In this document: in pieces, positions 15,887 through 25,215 of the stretch | Layout of the letters: the number at the start of each line of letters is the position of its first letter | How positions within the stretch are numbered: position 1 is the first letter of the stretch | NCBI GenBank assembly: GCA_963974935.1 | Contig: CAXBEV010000001.1 | Span: forward strand, 310,001-374,000 | Length of the DNA: 64,000 nucleotides | Direction of reading: 5' to 3' | Source of the DNA: UBA4479 sp963974935 | GTDB taxonomy: Bacteria > Pseudomonadota > Alphaproteobacteria > Rhodospirillales > Casp-alpha2 | Translations under genes and position numbers: made by a program | The notes under the pieces: generated by a model | What the model was told of the DNA's origin: nothing | The model's input: the letters and a program-made list of their open reading frames with translations, nothing else | The model's database searches: none

Positions 15887-16528
15887 TCAGCTATTTTCAC
15901 ATTGCAGCGACGGCGCAAGCCCACCCGCTTCGACAATGAAGCTGGCGATGGTCTCAACGCCGTCACCGGTTTTCATGTTGGTGAACACAAACGGGCGGTC
16001 GCCCCGCATACGCTTGGTGTCGCTGTCCATCACCGAGAGATCTGCGCCGACCATGGGTGCTAAATCAGTTTTGTTGATCACGAACAAGTCCGAGCGCGTA
16101 ATGCCCGGGCCGCCTTTGCGCGGGATTTTTTCTCCCGCCGACACGTCGATCACATAGATCGTGATGTCGGCCAACTCGGGCGAAAAGGTGGCGGCCAAGT
16201 TGTCGCCGCCGGACTCGATCAAGATCAGATCTAGGCCCGGAAATTTGCCCAGCATGGTATCAATGGCGGCCAAGTTGATTGACGCGTCTTCGCGGATCGC
16301 GGTGTGCGGGCAACCGCCGGTCTCGACTCCCATGATGCGCTCTTCGGGTAGGGCGCCGGCGCGGGTCAGGATCATTGCGTCTTCTTTGGTATAAATATCG
16401 TTGGTGATGGCGCAGATGTCATAGGTGTCGCGAAACAGCTTGCATAAGTTTTCCATCAACGCTGTTTTGCCCGAGCCCACTGGCCCGCCGATGCCGATCC
16501 GCAAAGGGCCGTTTGCTGAATTCGTCAT
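15887..16528 (-). CDS. ureG: Urease accessory GTPase UreG
   Basis: A 213-residue SIMIBI-class GTPase. The P-loop GGPVGSGKTALM is near the N-terminus, and the metal-binding Cys-Pro-His element GGCPHTAIREDAS and the NKTDLAP guanine-specificity motif follow. UreG hydrolyses GTP to drive nickel insertion into urease with UreD and UreF. Its start overlaps the ureF stop by 4 bases, indicating translational coupling. It is the last urease gene of the operon. Confidence 0.97.
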   Translation of the reverse strand: MTNSANGPLRIGIGGPVGSGKTALMENLCKLFRDTYDICAITNDIYTKEDAMILTRAGALPEERIMGVETGGCPHTAIREDASINLAAIDTMLGKFPGLDLILIESGGDNLAATFSPELADITIYVIDVSAGEKIPRKGGPGITRSDLFVINKTDLAPMVGADLSVMDSDTKRMRGDRPFVFTNMKTGDGVETIASFIVEAGGLAPSLQCENS

Positions 16529-17199
16529 GATCTGAATAACCTCGTGTACTGGGTTTCGTGCCGCATGGCGGCGATATCCGACATCATCGCGATGCCGCCT
16601 AAGTTGTGAATATCTGCGTTGATTGCAGCTTCGGCCGTCGCATCAATCGGCACTTCGAGCGCTGCCAAAATACGTTGCCCCGCCGTTTGCCCCAATGGGA
16701 TCAACCGCACGCCGGCCGATACCAAGTTTGCCGCCAGCCCATGCAGATACGCATGCAATGCGGCGGCTTTTGGGATGTTATGTCCGCTGGCTGCAAGCGC
16801 GACGGCGATTGGATATGCGACATCATGCCCGAGTGTCGCCCGCGCATCCCGCGCCCCCGGCCATGTCCAGGCATCCAGCACGGTTTTCAAAAACGCCGTG
16901 CCTTGTGCTGTGGTTTCCAGATAGCGTTCCTTGCTCGGTGCCAGAGCGAGGGCTTGCTCGTTTAGGGAACTCAGGTTCGCACCGTCATAGGCATGCTGGA
17001 ACAGCACCGCATCGGTCCAACCGCTGCCATAACGGATGACGTCGGAAATCCAATTTTGCAGGTCGACCTCGGTCTCGATGCGCCGGTCTTCGACCGCCCA
17101 TTCAATGCCGTGCGAATACGCGAATGCGCCGACCGGAAAACTCGGCGATAGCCATGCCAGCAAACGGTATAGGCCAGGATACAGATCAGGATCGCTCAT
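16525..17199 (-). CDS. ureF: Urease accessory protein UreF
   Basis: A 224-residue all-helical UreF. It has the family N-terminal signature LLAWLSPSFPVGAFAYSHGIEWA and the conserved C-terminal tail that docks UreG. UreF bridges UreD and UreG in the nickel-insertion complex. It overlaps ureE and ureG by 4 bases on each side. Confidence 0.96.
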   Translation of the reverse strand: MSDPDLYPGLYRLLAWLSPSFPVGAFAYSHGIEWAVEDRRIETEVDLQNWISDVIRYGSGWTDAVLFQHAYDGANLSSLNEQALALAPSKERYLETTAQGTAFLKTVLDAWTWPGARDARATLGHDVAYPIAVALAASGHNIPKAAALHAYLHGLAANLVSAGVRLIPLGQTAGQRILAALEVPIDATAEAAINADIHNLGGIAMMSDIAAMRHETQYTRLFRS

Positions 17200-17687
17200 C
17201 TGTGTGACCCGTGCGCGTAGTCGTGATCATCATCGTCGTGATGATGCCCCCCACCGCCGTCCCCATAGGCACCGCCCTCGGGGTCAAATGGTTCATCGAC
17301 CAAGCGCACATTGGCGCCCAAGCCTTTGACCATCTCGCCGATCACATGGTCTTCGGCGATCAGGATACGCCCGCCGCTGATTTCCGCCGACAAATGCCGG
17401 TTGCCGATGTGCCACGCGATCCGCGCAAGGTGCACCGGGTCGTCGCAGGTGATTTCAAGCAACGGCTCCGCTGCTGCTTTCACAGCAATTATGCGTCCGT
17501 CATCCAACATCAGACCGTCACCGTCGCGAAGCGTGGTGGCGCGCGTCAGATCAAGCACGAACACGGTGCCGTTCATCCCCAACATTCGCATCCGCCTTCG
17601 GTGCCGATCATGATGGGTCAGCACGACGGTGTCGGCTGCCGGCCCCGACCAGTCCCCCTTGGGTATGCGTTTTTCGGCGCGTTGCAT
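17196..17687 (-). CDS. ureE: Urease nickel metallochaperone UreE
   Basis: A 163-residue UreE with the peptide-binding N-terminal domain, a metal-binding middle domain (WHIGNRHL) and a His/Asp-rich C-terminal tail (GGGGHHHDDDDHDYAHGSH) that binds several nickel ions. It delivers nickel to UreG. The His-rich tail suggests a storage role as well as delivery. It starts 16 bases after ureC. Confidence 0.96.
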   Translation of the reverse strand: MQRAEKRIPKGDWSGPAADTVVLTHHDRHRRRMRMLGMNGTVFVLDLTRATTLRDGDGLMLDDGRIIAVKAAAEPLLEITCDDPVHLARIAWHIGNRHLSAEISGGRILIAEDHVIGEMVKGLGANVRLVDEPFDPEGGAYGDGGGGHHHDDDDHDYAHGSHR

Positions 17688-17703
17688 CAGCTGTTCACTC
17701 TCA

Positions 17704-19419
17704 CTAGTACAAAAAGTAGCGCTGCGCCATCGGCAGCTCGCTCGCCGGCTCGCAGGTCAACAATTCTCCGTCTGCGCGTACTTCATAAGTTTCCGGATCA
17801 ACCTCAATCACCGGCAAGAGGTCATTGAGAATCATGGATTTCTTGGAAATCCCGCCCCGCGTGTTGGCTACCGGCAGCAAATCTTTATCGACTCCCAAAA
17901 TTTTTTTCAGCCCATTTTCAACCGCAGCTTGGCTGACGAAGGTTACGCTGCTTGCGGTCATGGACCGACCGAAGCTGCCGAACATCGGGCGATAATGTAC
18001 CGGCTGTGGTGTCGGAATCGAGGCATTCGGATCACCCATGGCCGCCGCCGCAATCGTGCCGCCGACCATCACCAAGTCCGGTTTGACGCCGAAGAACGCC
18101 GGCGACCACAGTACCAAGTCCGCCCGTTTGCCGACTTCAATTGAGCCGATATGGGCGGCCATGCCGTGCGCGATGGCAGGATTGATGGTGTACTTCGCGA
18201 TGTAGCGACGCACCCGCATGTTGTCGTTATCGCCGGTTTCAATCGACAGCGCGCCGCGTTGGCGCTTCATTTTATCTGCGGTCTGCCATGTGCGGATCAG
18301 CACTTCACCGACCCGGCCCATGGCCTGACTATCGGACGCGATGATCGAAAATGCACCGATGTCGTGCAAAATGTCTTCGGCGGCGATGGTTTCCCGGCGA
18401 ATGCGGCTTTCGGCAAATGCCACGTCTTCGGGTATGCGGTTGTCCAGGTGATGGCAGACCATCAACATGTCCAAATGCTCGTCGATGGTGTTGACCGTAT
18501 AAGGTCGCGTCGGATTGGTGCTGGACGGGATCACGTTCAGTTCGCCGCACACCTTGATGATGTCGGGCGCGTGACCGCCGCCGGCGCCTTCGGTGTGGAA
18601 CGCGTGGATGGTGCGATTTTTGAAGGCGGCAACGGTGTTTTCGACAAAGCCGGACTCGTTCAAGGTGTCGGTGTGGATCATCACTTGAACGTCCATCTGG
18701 TCGGCCACCGTCAAACAGCAGTCGATGGCCGCCGGCGTCGTGCCCCAGTCTTCGTGCAGTTTCATGGCGCAGGCGCCGCCCAGAATCTGCTCGTACAGGG
18801 CTTCGGGTTTTGACGCATTGCCTTTACCCGAAAACGCTAAATTCACTGGAAACGAGTCGGCAGCTTGGATCATGCGTCCGATGTGCCATGCACCCGGCGT
18901 GCACGTCGTCGCGTTGGTACCGGTCGCAGGCCCGGTGCCGCCGCCCAGCATGGTGGTGACGCCGGACATGATCGCATCATCGATCTGCTGCGGGCAGATC
19001 ATGTGGATGTGCGCATCGAAGCCGCCGGCCGTCAGAATTTTGCCTTCACCGGCAATCGCTTCGGTGCCGGGACCGATGACGATGTCGACGTCGGGCTGGG
19101 TGTCCGGGTTGCCGGCTTTGCCGATACCGATGATGCGCCCATCGCGGAGCCCCACATCGGCTTTCACCACGCCCCAATAATCGACAATCAGCGCGTTGGT
19201 AATCACGGTGTCGGCAGTGCCGGACGCGCGGGGTGCTTGGGATTGCCCCATGCCGTCACGGATCACTTTGCCGCCGCCGAATTTTACTTCTTCACCATAG
19301 GTCGTGTAGTCGCGTTCGACCTCGATAAACAATTCGGTGTCGGCTAAACGGACTTTATCGCCCGTGGTCGGGCCGAACATATCCGCATACGCGGCGCGTG
19401 AAATTTTAGCCGGCATCAA
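17704..19419 (-). CDS. ureC: Urease alpha (catalytic) subunit UreC
   Basis: A 571-residue catalytic subunit that hydrolyses urea to ammonia and carbamate with two nickel ions. Visible active-site parts are the HIHMICPQ metal motif, the carbamylated Lys in CAMKLHEDWG, HTDTLNESGF, HTEGAGGGHAPD and the mobile-flap MVCHHLD. Length is typical. Its start overlaps ureB by 14 bases. Two adjacent Met codons (19419, 19416) leave the exact start open by one residue. Confidence 0.98.
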   Translation of the reverse strand: MMPAKISRAAYADMFGPTTGDKVRLADTELFIEVERDYTTYGEEVKFGGGKVIRDGMGQSQAPRASGTADTVITNALIVDYWGVVKADVGLRDGRIIGIGKAGNPDTQPDVDIVIGPGTEAIAGEGKILTAGGFDAHIHMICPQQIDDAIMSGVTTMLGGGTGPATGTNATTCTPGAWHIGRMIQAADSFPVNLAFSGKGNASKPEALYEQILGGACAMKLHEDWGTTPAAIDCCLTVADQMDVQVMIHTDTLNESGFVENTVAAFKNRTIHAFHTEGAGGGHAPDIIKVCGELNVIPSSTNPTRPYTVNTIDEHLDMLMVCHHLDNRIPEDVAFAESRIRRETIAAEDILHDIGAFSIIASDSQAMGRVGEVLIRTWQTADKMKRQRGALSIETGDNDNMRVRRYIAKYTINPAIAHGMAAHIGSIEVGKRADLVLWSPAFFGVKPDLVMVGGTIAAAAMGDPNASIPTPQPVHYRPMFGSFGRSMTASSVTFVSQAAVENGLKKILGVDKDLLPVANTRGGISKKSMILNDLLPVIEVDPETYEVRADGELLTCEPASELPMAQRYFLY

Positions 19420-19744
19420 GGGCCCCCATGATCTTTTGATTAAATCCGTAAACCGTGCGTGTGCCGAGCAGCGGCACCAGCATCACGTCACGGCTTTGCC
19501 CGGGCTCGAACCGCACGGCGGTGCCGGCCGCGATGTCCAAGCGCATGCCGCGCGTTTGTTCGCGGTCGAAGTCGAGCGCCGGGTTAGTCTCGTAAAAATG
19601 ATAGTGGCTGCCGACCTGCACCGGACGGTCGCCGGTGTTAGAAATGGTCAGCGTTACGGTGGGCTGTCCGGCGTTCAGTTCAATCTCGCCTTCGGCGGGG
19701 ATGATTTCACCTGGGATTATTTTACTAGGGATCATTGGTTTCAT
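19406..19744 (-). CDS. ureB: Urease beta subunit UreB
   Basis: A 112-residue subunit with the conserved core PGEIIPAEGEIELNAG, GSHYHFYETNPAL and TRTVYGF near the end. It packs against UreC and UreA in the cytoplasmic enzyme. The three separate structural genes ureA, ureB and ureC are the usual bacterial arrangement. It starts 11 bases after ureA. Confidence 0.97.
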   Translation of the reverse strand: MKPMIPSKIIPGEIIPAEGEIELNAGQPTVTLTISNTGDRPVQVGSHYHFYETNPALDFDREQTRGMRLDIAAGTAVRFEPGQSRDVMLVPLLGTRTVYGFNQKIMGALDAG

Positions 19745-19755
19745 GTCTTCGCGCC

Positions 19756-20058
19756 TCAGCGGATCGGTTCGTGGACGGTGACGAGCTTGGTGCCGTCAGG
19801 GAAGGTTGCTTCGACCTGAACGTCGTGGATCATCTCGGCGATACCGTCCATGACTTGATTGCGGGAAATTACGCTGGCGCCGGCTTCCATCAGTTCGGCG
19901 ACGGTGCGACCGTCACGGGCTCCTTCGACGACGAAATCGCTGATCAGCGCAATGGCTTCCGGATGGTTCAGCTTCACACCGCGTTCAAGGCGGCGGCGCG
20001 CGACCATGGCGGCCATGGATATCAGCAGTTTGTCTTTTTCCCGGGGCGTCAGGTTCAT
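19756..20058 (-). CDS. ureA: Urease gamma subunit UreA
   Basis: A 100-residue subunit with the family's opening MNLTPREKDKLLISMAAMVA and closing VQVEATFPDGTKLVTVHEPI. It is the standard length for a stand-alone gamma subunit, and lies 13 bases after ureD in the same transcription unit. Confidence 0.97.
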   Translation of the reverse strand: MNLTPREKDKLLISMAAMVARRRLERGVKLNHPEAIALISDFVVEGARDGRTVAELMEAGASVISRNQVMDGIAEMIHDVQVEATFPDGTKLVTVHEPIR

Positions 20059-20071
20059 GTTTGTCTCCTTC

Positions 20072-20938
20072 TTATATGGACCAGACGCGGGGAAGTTCGC
20101 GTCCGTCCATTAAATTGTGCAATAACGGTGTGATGATCCGCCGCATGGCTTGGCCGCCGAAAGCGACCGCGCGAATGACGAGCTTTCCGTGCCAGGCACT
20201 CACCCCGGCAATACCGTCGGCCGGCGAGATGCCGTCGGCGATATCTTTCAGCGCCGCGTCGCGGGTCTCGGCATCGTCGGCGACATACAGAATGCTGGCC
20301 ATCGTCGTGGCGCCGGAGAGTGCTGCTTTCGCCTGAAGCGCGGCTTGAATATCACCGTCGATGCGCAGTGCATCCGCATGCACCAAACGTCCGCCTCGAC
20401 GCACCTGCCAGTGATCGCTGAAGTGCCCTTCGTGGATACTTTCACCCATGGCGGTACGCCCAAACACGACGGTTTCGTGGGCCAGCAGTGTTGCATTTTC
20501 AGCAAGATCAACGTCGAACGTGCGCGCCAACTGAGCGCCGTCGAAAAGAATGGTTTCCTGAGGCAGCCAGTCGAGCCTGCCGCCTTCGCCGATGTGCAGA
20601 TCAACGTGAACCTTGGCCGGACCCGAGACGGAGCGATACGCGCGCTCGCTTGCTTGGCTGGTCATAATCGCATGACCTTGCGGTGCGACGCCGCCTTCAA
20701 AGCTGAGCCGATCGCCACCGGTCAGCCCGCCTGCGGTATTCAGCAACACGGCTTCGGGGATGCCGCCGCCCGGTATTTTCGGTAAGCGCACTTTGAACGA
20801 ACCCGATTGGCCGAGGGTATCGAGCACGGTTTTGCCGTCCCGCACTTTGAACGTGCAACGCGCACGCCCTTTGGTGCGTTGCAGGCTTTGTCCGGTGACC
20901 GCGTCTATCGTTTCAAACGGTGAGGTGTTGTCGAACAT
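20072..20938 (-). CDS. ureD: Urease accessory protein UreD
   Basis: A 288-residue UreD/UreH scaffold that binds the apo-urease and conducts nickel from UreG. Family elements seen are LLNTAGGLTGGD, ASERAYRS and the ETVVFGRTAMGE segment. The ureD start overlaps the 3' end of urtE by 26 bases, so transporter and enzyme genes form one continuous operon, which makes urea the very likely substrate of the ABC system. Confidence 0.95.
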   Translation of the reverse strand: MFDNTSPFETIDAVTGQSLQRTKGRARCTFKVRDGKTVLDTLGQSGSFKVRLPKIPGGGIPEAVLLNTAGGLTGGDRLSFEGGVAPQGHAIMTSQASERAYRSVSGPAKVHVDLHIGEGGRLDWLPQETILFDGAQLARTFDVDLAENATLLAHETVVFGRTAMGESIHEGHFSDHWQVRRGGRLVHADALRIDGDIQAALQAKAALSGATTMASILYVADDAETRDAALKDIADGISPADGIAGVSAWHGKLVIRAVAFGGQAMRRIITPLLHNLMDGRELPRVWSI

Positions 20939-21608
20939 CGGCCTCGTTCAATTCTGCTTTGTTGCCGGCAAGCACGACCTCGCCCCGGTCCATCACAGCG
21001 AAAGTGTCCGCAAGTTCGCGTGCGAAATCAAAATATTGTTCAACCAAGACAATCGCCATATCCCCTTTGTCGCGAAGATACGAGATCGCGCGCCCGATAT
21101 CTTGAATGATCGACGGTTGAATGCCCTCGGTCGGCTCATCCAAGATTAACAGCTTGGGGCGTGTCACAAGCGCACGGCCAATCGCCAGTTGTTGTTGCTG
21201 ACCGCCCGATAAATCGCCGCCACGACGGCGCAGCATGTCGCTCAGGACCGGAAACAGTTCAAACACTTCGTCCGGTACATTGCGTTGACCGCGCGGCAGA
21301 CAGGCGAAGCCGGTTTGCAGGTTTTCAGAGACGCTCAACAGCGGAAAAATTTCCCGCCCTTGCGGCACCATAGCAACGCCTAATCGTGCGCGCTCGTGCA
21401 CGGCCATGCGGGTGATGTCTTTGCCATCCCACGTCACACTGCCGAACTGCACACCTTGTTGGCCGCAGATCGCGCGCATCAGGCTGGTCTTGCCAACGCC
21501 GTTGCGGCCCATGACGCAGGTGACGTTTCCGGGTTCGGCACCAAGTGACACCCGTTTCAGCGCCTGCGCTGCACCGTAATAAAGATCAATGTTGTCAACA
21601 GCCAGCAT
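20913..21608 (-). CDS. urtE: Urea ABC transporter ATP-binding protein UrtE
   Basis: A 231-residue LivF-type ATPase: Walker A GRNGVGKTSL, signature LSGGQQQQLAIGRAL, Walker B LLILDEPTEGIQ, and the UrtE-typical start NIDLYYGAAQALKRVSL. It works with UrtD to power the UrtBC permease. Two bases separate it from urtD. Confidence 0.96.
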   Translation of the reverse strand: MLAVDNIDLYYGAAQALKRVSLGAEPGNVTCVMGRNGVGKTSLMRAICGQQGVQFGSVTWDGKDITRMAVHERARLGVAMVPQGREIFPLLSVSENLQTGFACLPRGQRNVPDEVFELFPVLSDMLRRRGGDLSGGQQQQLAIGRALVTRPKLLILDEPTEGIQPSIIQDIGRAISYLRDKGDMAIVLVEQYFDFARELADTFAVMDRGEVVLAGNKAELNEADVRQHLTV

Positions 21609-21610
21609 GC

Positions 21611-22360
21611 TCAGCGCCCCAGATAAACGTCGATGACGTGTTGATTGGCGCTGACTTGATCCAGCGATCCTTCGGCTAGCACCGAGCCTTCGTGTAGCAC
21701 CGTCACTTTGACATCGAGGTCGCGCACGAAATCCATATCGTGTTCGACGACGATCACGGAATGGGTCTTAGCGATGTTTTTTAAAAGTTTGGCGGTCTCG
21801 GCTGTTTCCGCATCGGTCATACCGGCAGCAGGCTCGTCGACCAGTAAAAGCTTTGGGTCTTGGGCCAACAACATGCCGATCTCGAGCCACTGCTTTTGGC
21901 CGTGCGACAAGCTGGCGCCGAGTTGATCGCGATGTGCGCTCAGGCGTGTGGTTTGAAGAATCTCATCAATGCGCTCAACGTCTTTGGATGACGTGCGATC
22001 AATTAGCGTTGCGAACACGCCGCGCGGGCGATCTAGGGCCAGCAAGATATTGTCATACACCGTATGGCTTTCGAACACGGTGGGTTTTTGAAACTTGCGG
22101 CCGATGCCAAGCTCGGCGATCGCGGCCTCGTCCAGTTTGGTTAAATCGGTGGATTGTCCGAACGCAACGATCCCGGTGTCGGGGCGCGTTTTGCCGGTGA
22201 TCACGTCCATCATGGTGGTCTTACCGGCGCCGTTCGGACCGATGATGGCGCGCATTTCGCCTTCGGTTACATACAGGGAAAGGCCGTTCAAGGCTTTAAA
22301 GCCGTCAAAGCTGACGGAGACGTTATCAACATATAAAAGCGTGTCGCCATATACCGACAT
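21611..22360 (-). CDS. urtD: Urea ABC transporter ATP-binding protein UrtD
   Basis: A 249-residue LivG-type ATPase with Walker A GPNGAGKTTM, the UrtD-specific signature LSHGQKQWLEIGMLL in place of the usual LSGGQ, and Walker B LLLVDEPAAGMT. It lies between urtC and urtE with almost no spacing. Confidence 0.96.
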   Translation of the reverse strand: MSVYGDTLLYVDNVSVSFDGFKALNGLSLYVTEGEMRAIIGPNGAGKTTMMDVITGKTRPDTGIVAFGQSTDLTKLDEAAIAELGIGRKFQKPTVFESHTVYDNILLALDRPRGVFATLIDRTSSKDVERIDEILQTTRLSAHRDQLGASLSHGQKQWLEIGMLLAQDPKLLLVDEPAAGMTDAETAETAKLLKNIAKTHSVIVVEHDMDFVRDLDVKVTVLHEGSVLAEGSLDQVSANQHVIDVYLGR

Positions 22361-22361
22361 G

Positions 22362-23501
22362 TCAGTCCGCCTCCTGCGGGCGCGCGTCGGCGACGACGTC
22401 GCTTGCCTTGCGTTTGCGCTTTAATTGATTGACCAGCCCTAAAATGCCTTTGGGCAGGAACAGGGTGACGGCGATAAACAGGGCGCCCAGTGCGAACAGC
22501 CAGATTTCCGGAATCGCCCCGGTCAGCACGGTCTTCGATGCGTTCACCAATACCGCGCCAAGTGCGGCGCCGACCAACGTGCCTCGGCCGCCGACAGCAA
22601 CCCAGATCACCGCTTCAATGGAATTCGCGGGCGAAAATTCCGACGGATTGATGATCCCGACTTGCGGTACATACAGCGCGCCGGCAACGCCAGCGATCAT
22701 CGCAGAAATCGTCCAGACGAACAGTTTGTAGTTTTCGACCCGGTAGCCCAAGAACCGGGTCCGGCTTTCTGCGTCTCGGACACCAACTAAAATCTTGCCC
22801 AATTTCGAGACCACGATGGCTTGGGCGACGATAAACGCTAACACAAGGGCGAAGGCGCTCGCCGCGAATAAGCCTATCCGTGTCGCATCGGTCTGGATAT
22901 CGAATCCCAAGATATCTTTGAAGTCGGTCAGGCCGTTGTTGCCGCCAAATCCCATGTCGTTACGGAAAAACGCGAGCAGCAGCGCAAACGTCATCGCTTG
23001 GGTGATGATCGACAAATACACGCCGGTGACGCGCGAGCGGAATGCGAACCAGCCGAACGCGAATGCGAGTGCGCCCGGCACCGCCATCGCCATCAAGGCA
23101 GCGAACCAAAATTGATCAAAGCCGTACCAATACCAAGGCAGCTCTTTCCAATTTAAAAATACCATGAAGTCGGGCAACTCGGGGTGCCCGTAGACGCCGC
23201 GCGATCCGATCTGGCGCATCAGATACATGCCCATCGCATAGCCGCCGAGCGCAAAGAACGCGCCGTGACCCAGCGACAGCACACCGCAGTAGCCCCACAC
23301 CAAGTCAATCGACAGCGCCAACAGCGCATAGCATAAATATTTGCCTAGCAACGACACCACATAGGTCGGCACATACAGTGCGTGATCGGGCGCCAGCACT
23401 AGATTGCAGAACGAAACTGCAATCACCACAAACGTCACGATCCCGATAAAGATGAACGCGCGGGGCCCAAAGCCGCGGGCAAAGAACTTGGCGGCGATCA
23501 T
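22362..23501 (-). CDS. urtC: Urea ABC transporter permease UrtC
   Basis: A 379-residue LivM-type permease with about nine hydrophobic segments, the GYCGVLSLGHGAFFALGGYAMG core and a positively charged C-terminal tail. It forms the membrane channel with UrtB. Its start overlaps urtB by 4 bases. Confidence 0.95.
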   Translation of the reverse strand: MIAAKFFARGFGPRAFIFIGIVTFVVIAVSFCNLVLAPDHALYVPTYVVSLLGKYLCYALLALSIDLVWGYCGVLSLGHGAFFALGGYAMGMYLMRQIGSRGVYGHPELPDFMVFLNWKELPWYWYGFDQFWFAALMAMAVPGALAFAFGWFAFRSRVTGVYLSIITQAMTFALLLAFFRNDMGFGGNNGLTDFKDILGFDIQTDATRIGLFAASAFALVLAFIVAQAIVVSKLGKILVGVRDAESRTRFLGYRVENYKLFVWTISAMIAGVAGALYVPQVGIINPSEFSPANSIEAVIWVAVGGRGTLVGAALGAVLVNASKTVLTGAIPEIWLFALGALFIAVTLFLPKGILGLVNQLKRKRKASDVVADARPQEAD

Positions 23502-25129
23502 GATTCCACCGCCCGGCCCTTAAGCGCGAACATGCCGCGCGGGCGCTTTTGAATGAACAAGATGATAAACACCAGCACTAGAATTTTCGCGAGCACGGCG
23601 CCGGCAAAGGGTTCCAGAAACTTATTTGCGATACCCAGCGTCATTGCGCCCACCAGGGTGCCCCAAAGGTTGCCGACGCCGCCGAACACGACGACCATAA
23701 AGCTGTCGATGATATAGGACTGGCCCAGGTTCGGGCTGACGTTGTCGATCTGACTAAGGGCCACGCCAGCGATGCCGGCGATCCCGGACCCGAGCCCGAA
23801 CGTCAGGGCATCCACCCAATCGGTGCGGATTCCCATCGCACCAGCCATGCCGCGGTTTTGCGTCACCGCGCGCATTTGCAGGCCATATGCGGTTTTCTTC
23901 ATCAGCAACATCAACGCTGCCAACACGATCAGCGAGAACACCAAGATATAAAGCCGGTTATAGGTGATCGTCAGCTGCCCGAGCTCAAACGCACCGGACA
24001 TAAATTCAGGGGTGCCGACTTCTTGGTTGGTGGGGCCGAAAATTGATCGCACGGTCTGTTGCAAGGCGAGCGAGATGCCCCAGGTCGCCAACAGCGTTTC
24101 CAGTGGCCGCCCGTACAAATACCGTATGATGCCGCGTTCAATCACCACCCCGACAGCACCGGCGACCAGGAATGCGAGCGGAATTGAGATAAACAGCGAC
24201 GCTTCGAAAAGCCCCGGCACCGATGTGCGGATGTAATCTTGCACGACAAATGTTGTGTAAGCGCCAAGCATCACCATCTCGCCGTGCGCCATATTGATCA
24301 CGCCCATGACGCCAAACGTGATCGCAAGGCCGATGGCGGCCAGCAACAGGACTGAGCCCAAAGACAAGCCGTACCATACGTTCTGCGCCGTCGCCCACTT
24401 CGCAAGTGTGCTGTCGATGCCTTTGACGGCGGCGTCCGCAGCGACTTTCAACTCACCCTCAGCGGTGTTCGCGAAACCCAACAATATAGACCTGGCATCG
24501 CTGTCGCCGCGTGTCTTCATCAAGATGATCGCGTCCAGCTTGGCTTTGTCGTCCAAGTCGCTCGACAGCACGGCGGCGGCCCGAGCTTGCGCCATCGCCG
24601 CTTTCACATCGGGATTGTCTTCTGTTTCGAGCGCGCGATCTAACAGCGGAATTGATGCGGGATCTTTGGCGGTAAACAGGTCGTCGGCGGCGGCTTTGCG
24701 GTCAGTGGGATTCTCGGCGCGGAGTTGCAGGCCACCCAATGCTTCACGCACAGCACGGCGCAGACGGTTGTTGACGCGAATTTTCTCGACGGCGCCACGC
24801 GGCATTTCGCCCAGCTGCTCGCCGCTGATCGGATCGGTGAGCGCATAGTTGGCGCCGACACGCTCAGCGATCACCACTTTGCCGCCAAGCTTTTGTTGAA
24901 AGAGGACACCTTTGGCGAGGGCTTCCAGGGCTGGAATGATGCGTGTGTCGCCGGTCTCGGCAAGGGCTGCGATGGCGGCTTCGCGTTCATCAAAGTCGCC
25001 TAGCGCCAAGGTGTTGATGGCGTCGCTGAGCTCGTCAGCGTGCGCGTTGGACGGGGCGTAGAAAAGCGCCTGAACGGATAAAAATGAAAAAATGAAAAAG
25101 CTGAGTAAATAGCGCGTGCGCGGGGTCAT
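23498..25129 (-). CDS. urtB: Urea ABC transporter permease UrtB
   Basis: A 543-residue LivH-type permease with the long periplasmic N-terminal domain characteristic of proteobacterial UrtB. It has a signal sequence, then about 230 residues containing HEAT-like helical repeats (DEREAAIAALAETGD and similar). The permease core (GVMGVINMAHGEMVMLGAY) occupies the second half. It is separated from urtA by a hairpin that may set the ratio of binding protein to permease. Confidence 0.95.
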   Translation of the reverse strand: MTPRTRYLLSFFIFSFLSVQALFYAPSNAHADELSDAINTLALGDFDEREAAIAALAETGDTRIIPALEALAKGVLFQQKLGGKVVIAERVGANYALTDPISGEQLGEMPRGAVEKIRVNNRLRRAVREALGGLQLRAENPTDRKAAADDLFTAKDPASIPLLDRALETEDNPDVKAAMAQARAAAVLSSDLDDKAKLDAIILMKTRGDSDARSILLGFANTAEGELKVAADAAVKGIDSTLAKWATAQNVWYGLSLGSVLLLAAIGLAITFGVMGVINMAHGEMVMLGAYTTFVVQDYIRTSVPGLFEASLFISIPLAFLVAGAVGVVIERGIIRYLYGRPLETLLATWGISLALQQTVRSIFGPTNQEVGTPEFMSGAFELGQLTITYNRLYILVFSLIVLAALMLLMKKTAYGLQMRAVTQNRGMAGAMGIRTDWVDALTFGLGSGIAGIAGVALSQIDNVSPNLGQSYIIDSFMVVVFGGVGNLWGTLVGAMTLGIANKFLEPFAGAVLAKILVLVFIILFIQKRPRGMFALKGRAVES

Positions 25130-25171
25130 TGCGACCGGTCCTGTTCTGAATTCAGAGGAGTCAGGGTAGGT

Positions 25172-25199
25172 CCGGGGGCGGCGTTGGTGCCGCCCCCGG
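25172..25199 (-). terminator. Intercistronic hairpin between urtA and urtB
   Basis: A perfect 11-bp GC-rich stem (25172-25182 with 25189-25199) and 6-base loop begins 17 bases after the urtA stop. Without a T-run, it probably acts as an attenuator or 3' stabiliser that favours high expression of the binding protein over the permease genes. Confidence 0.6.
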
Positions 25200-25215
25200 T
25201 GCCTATCTTTGCGCG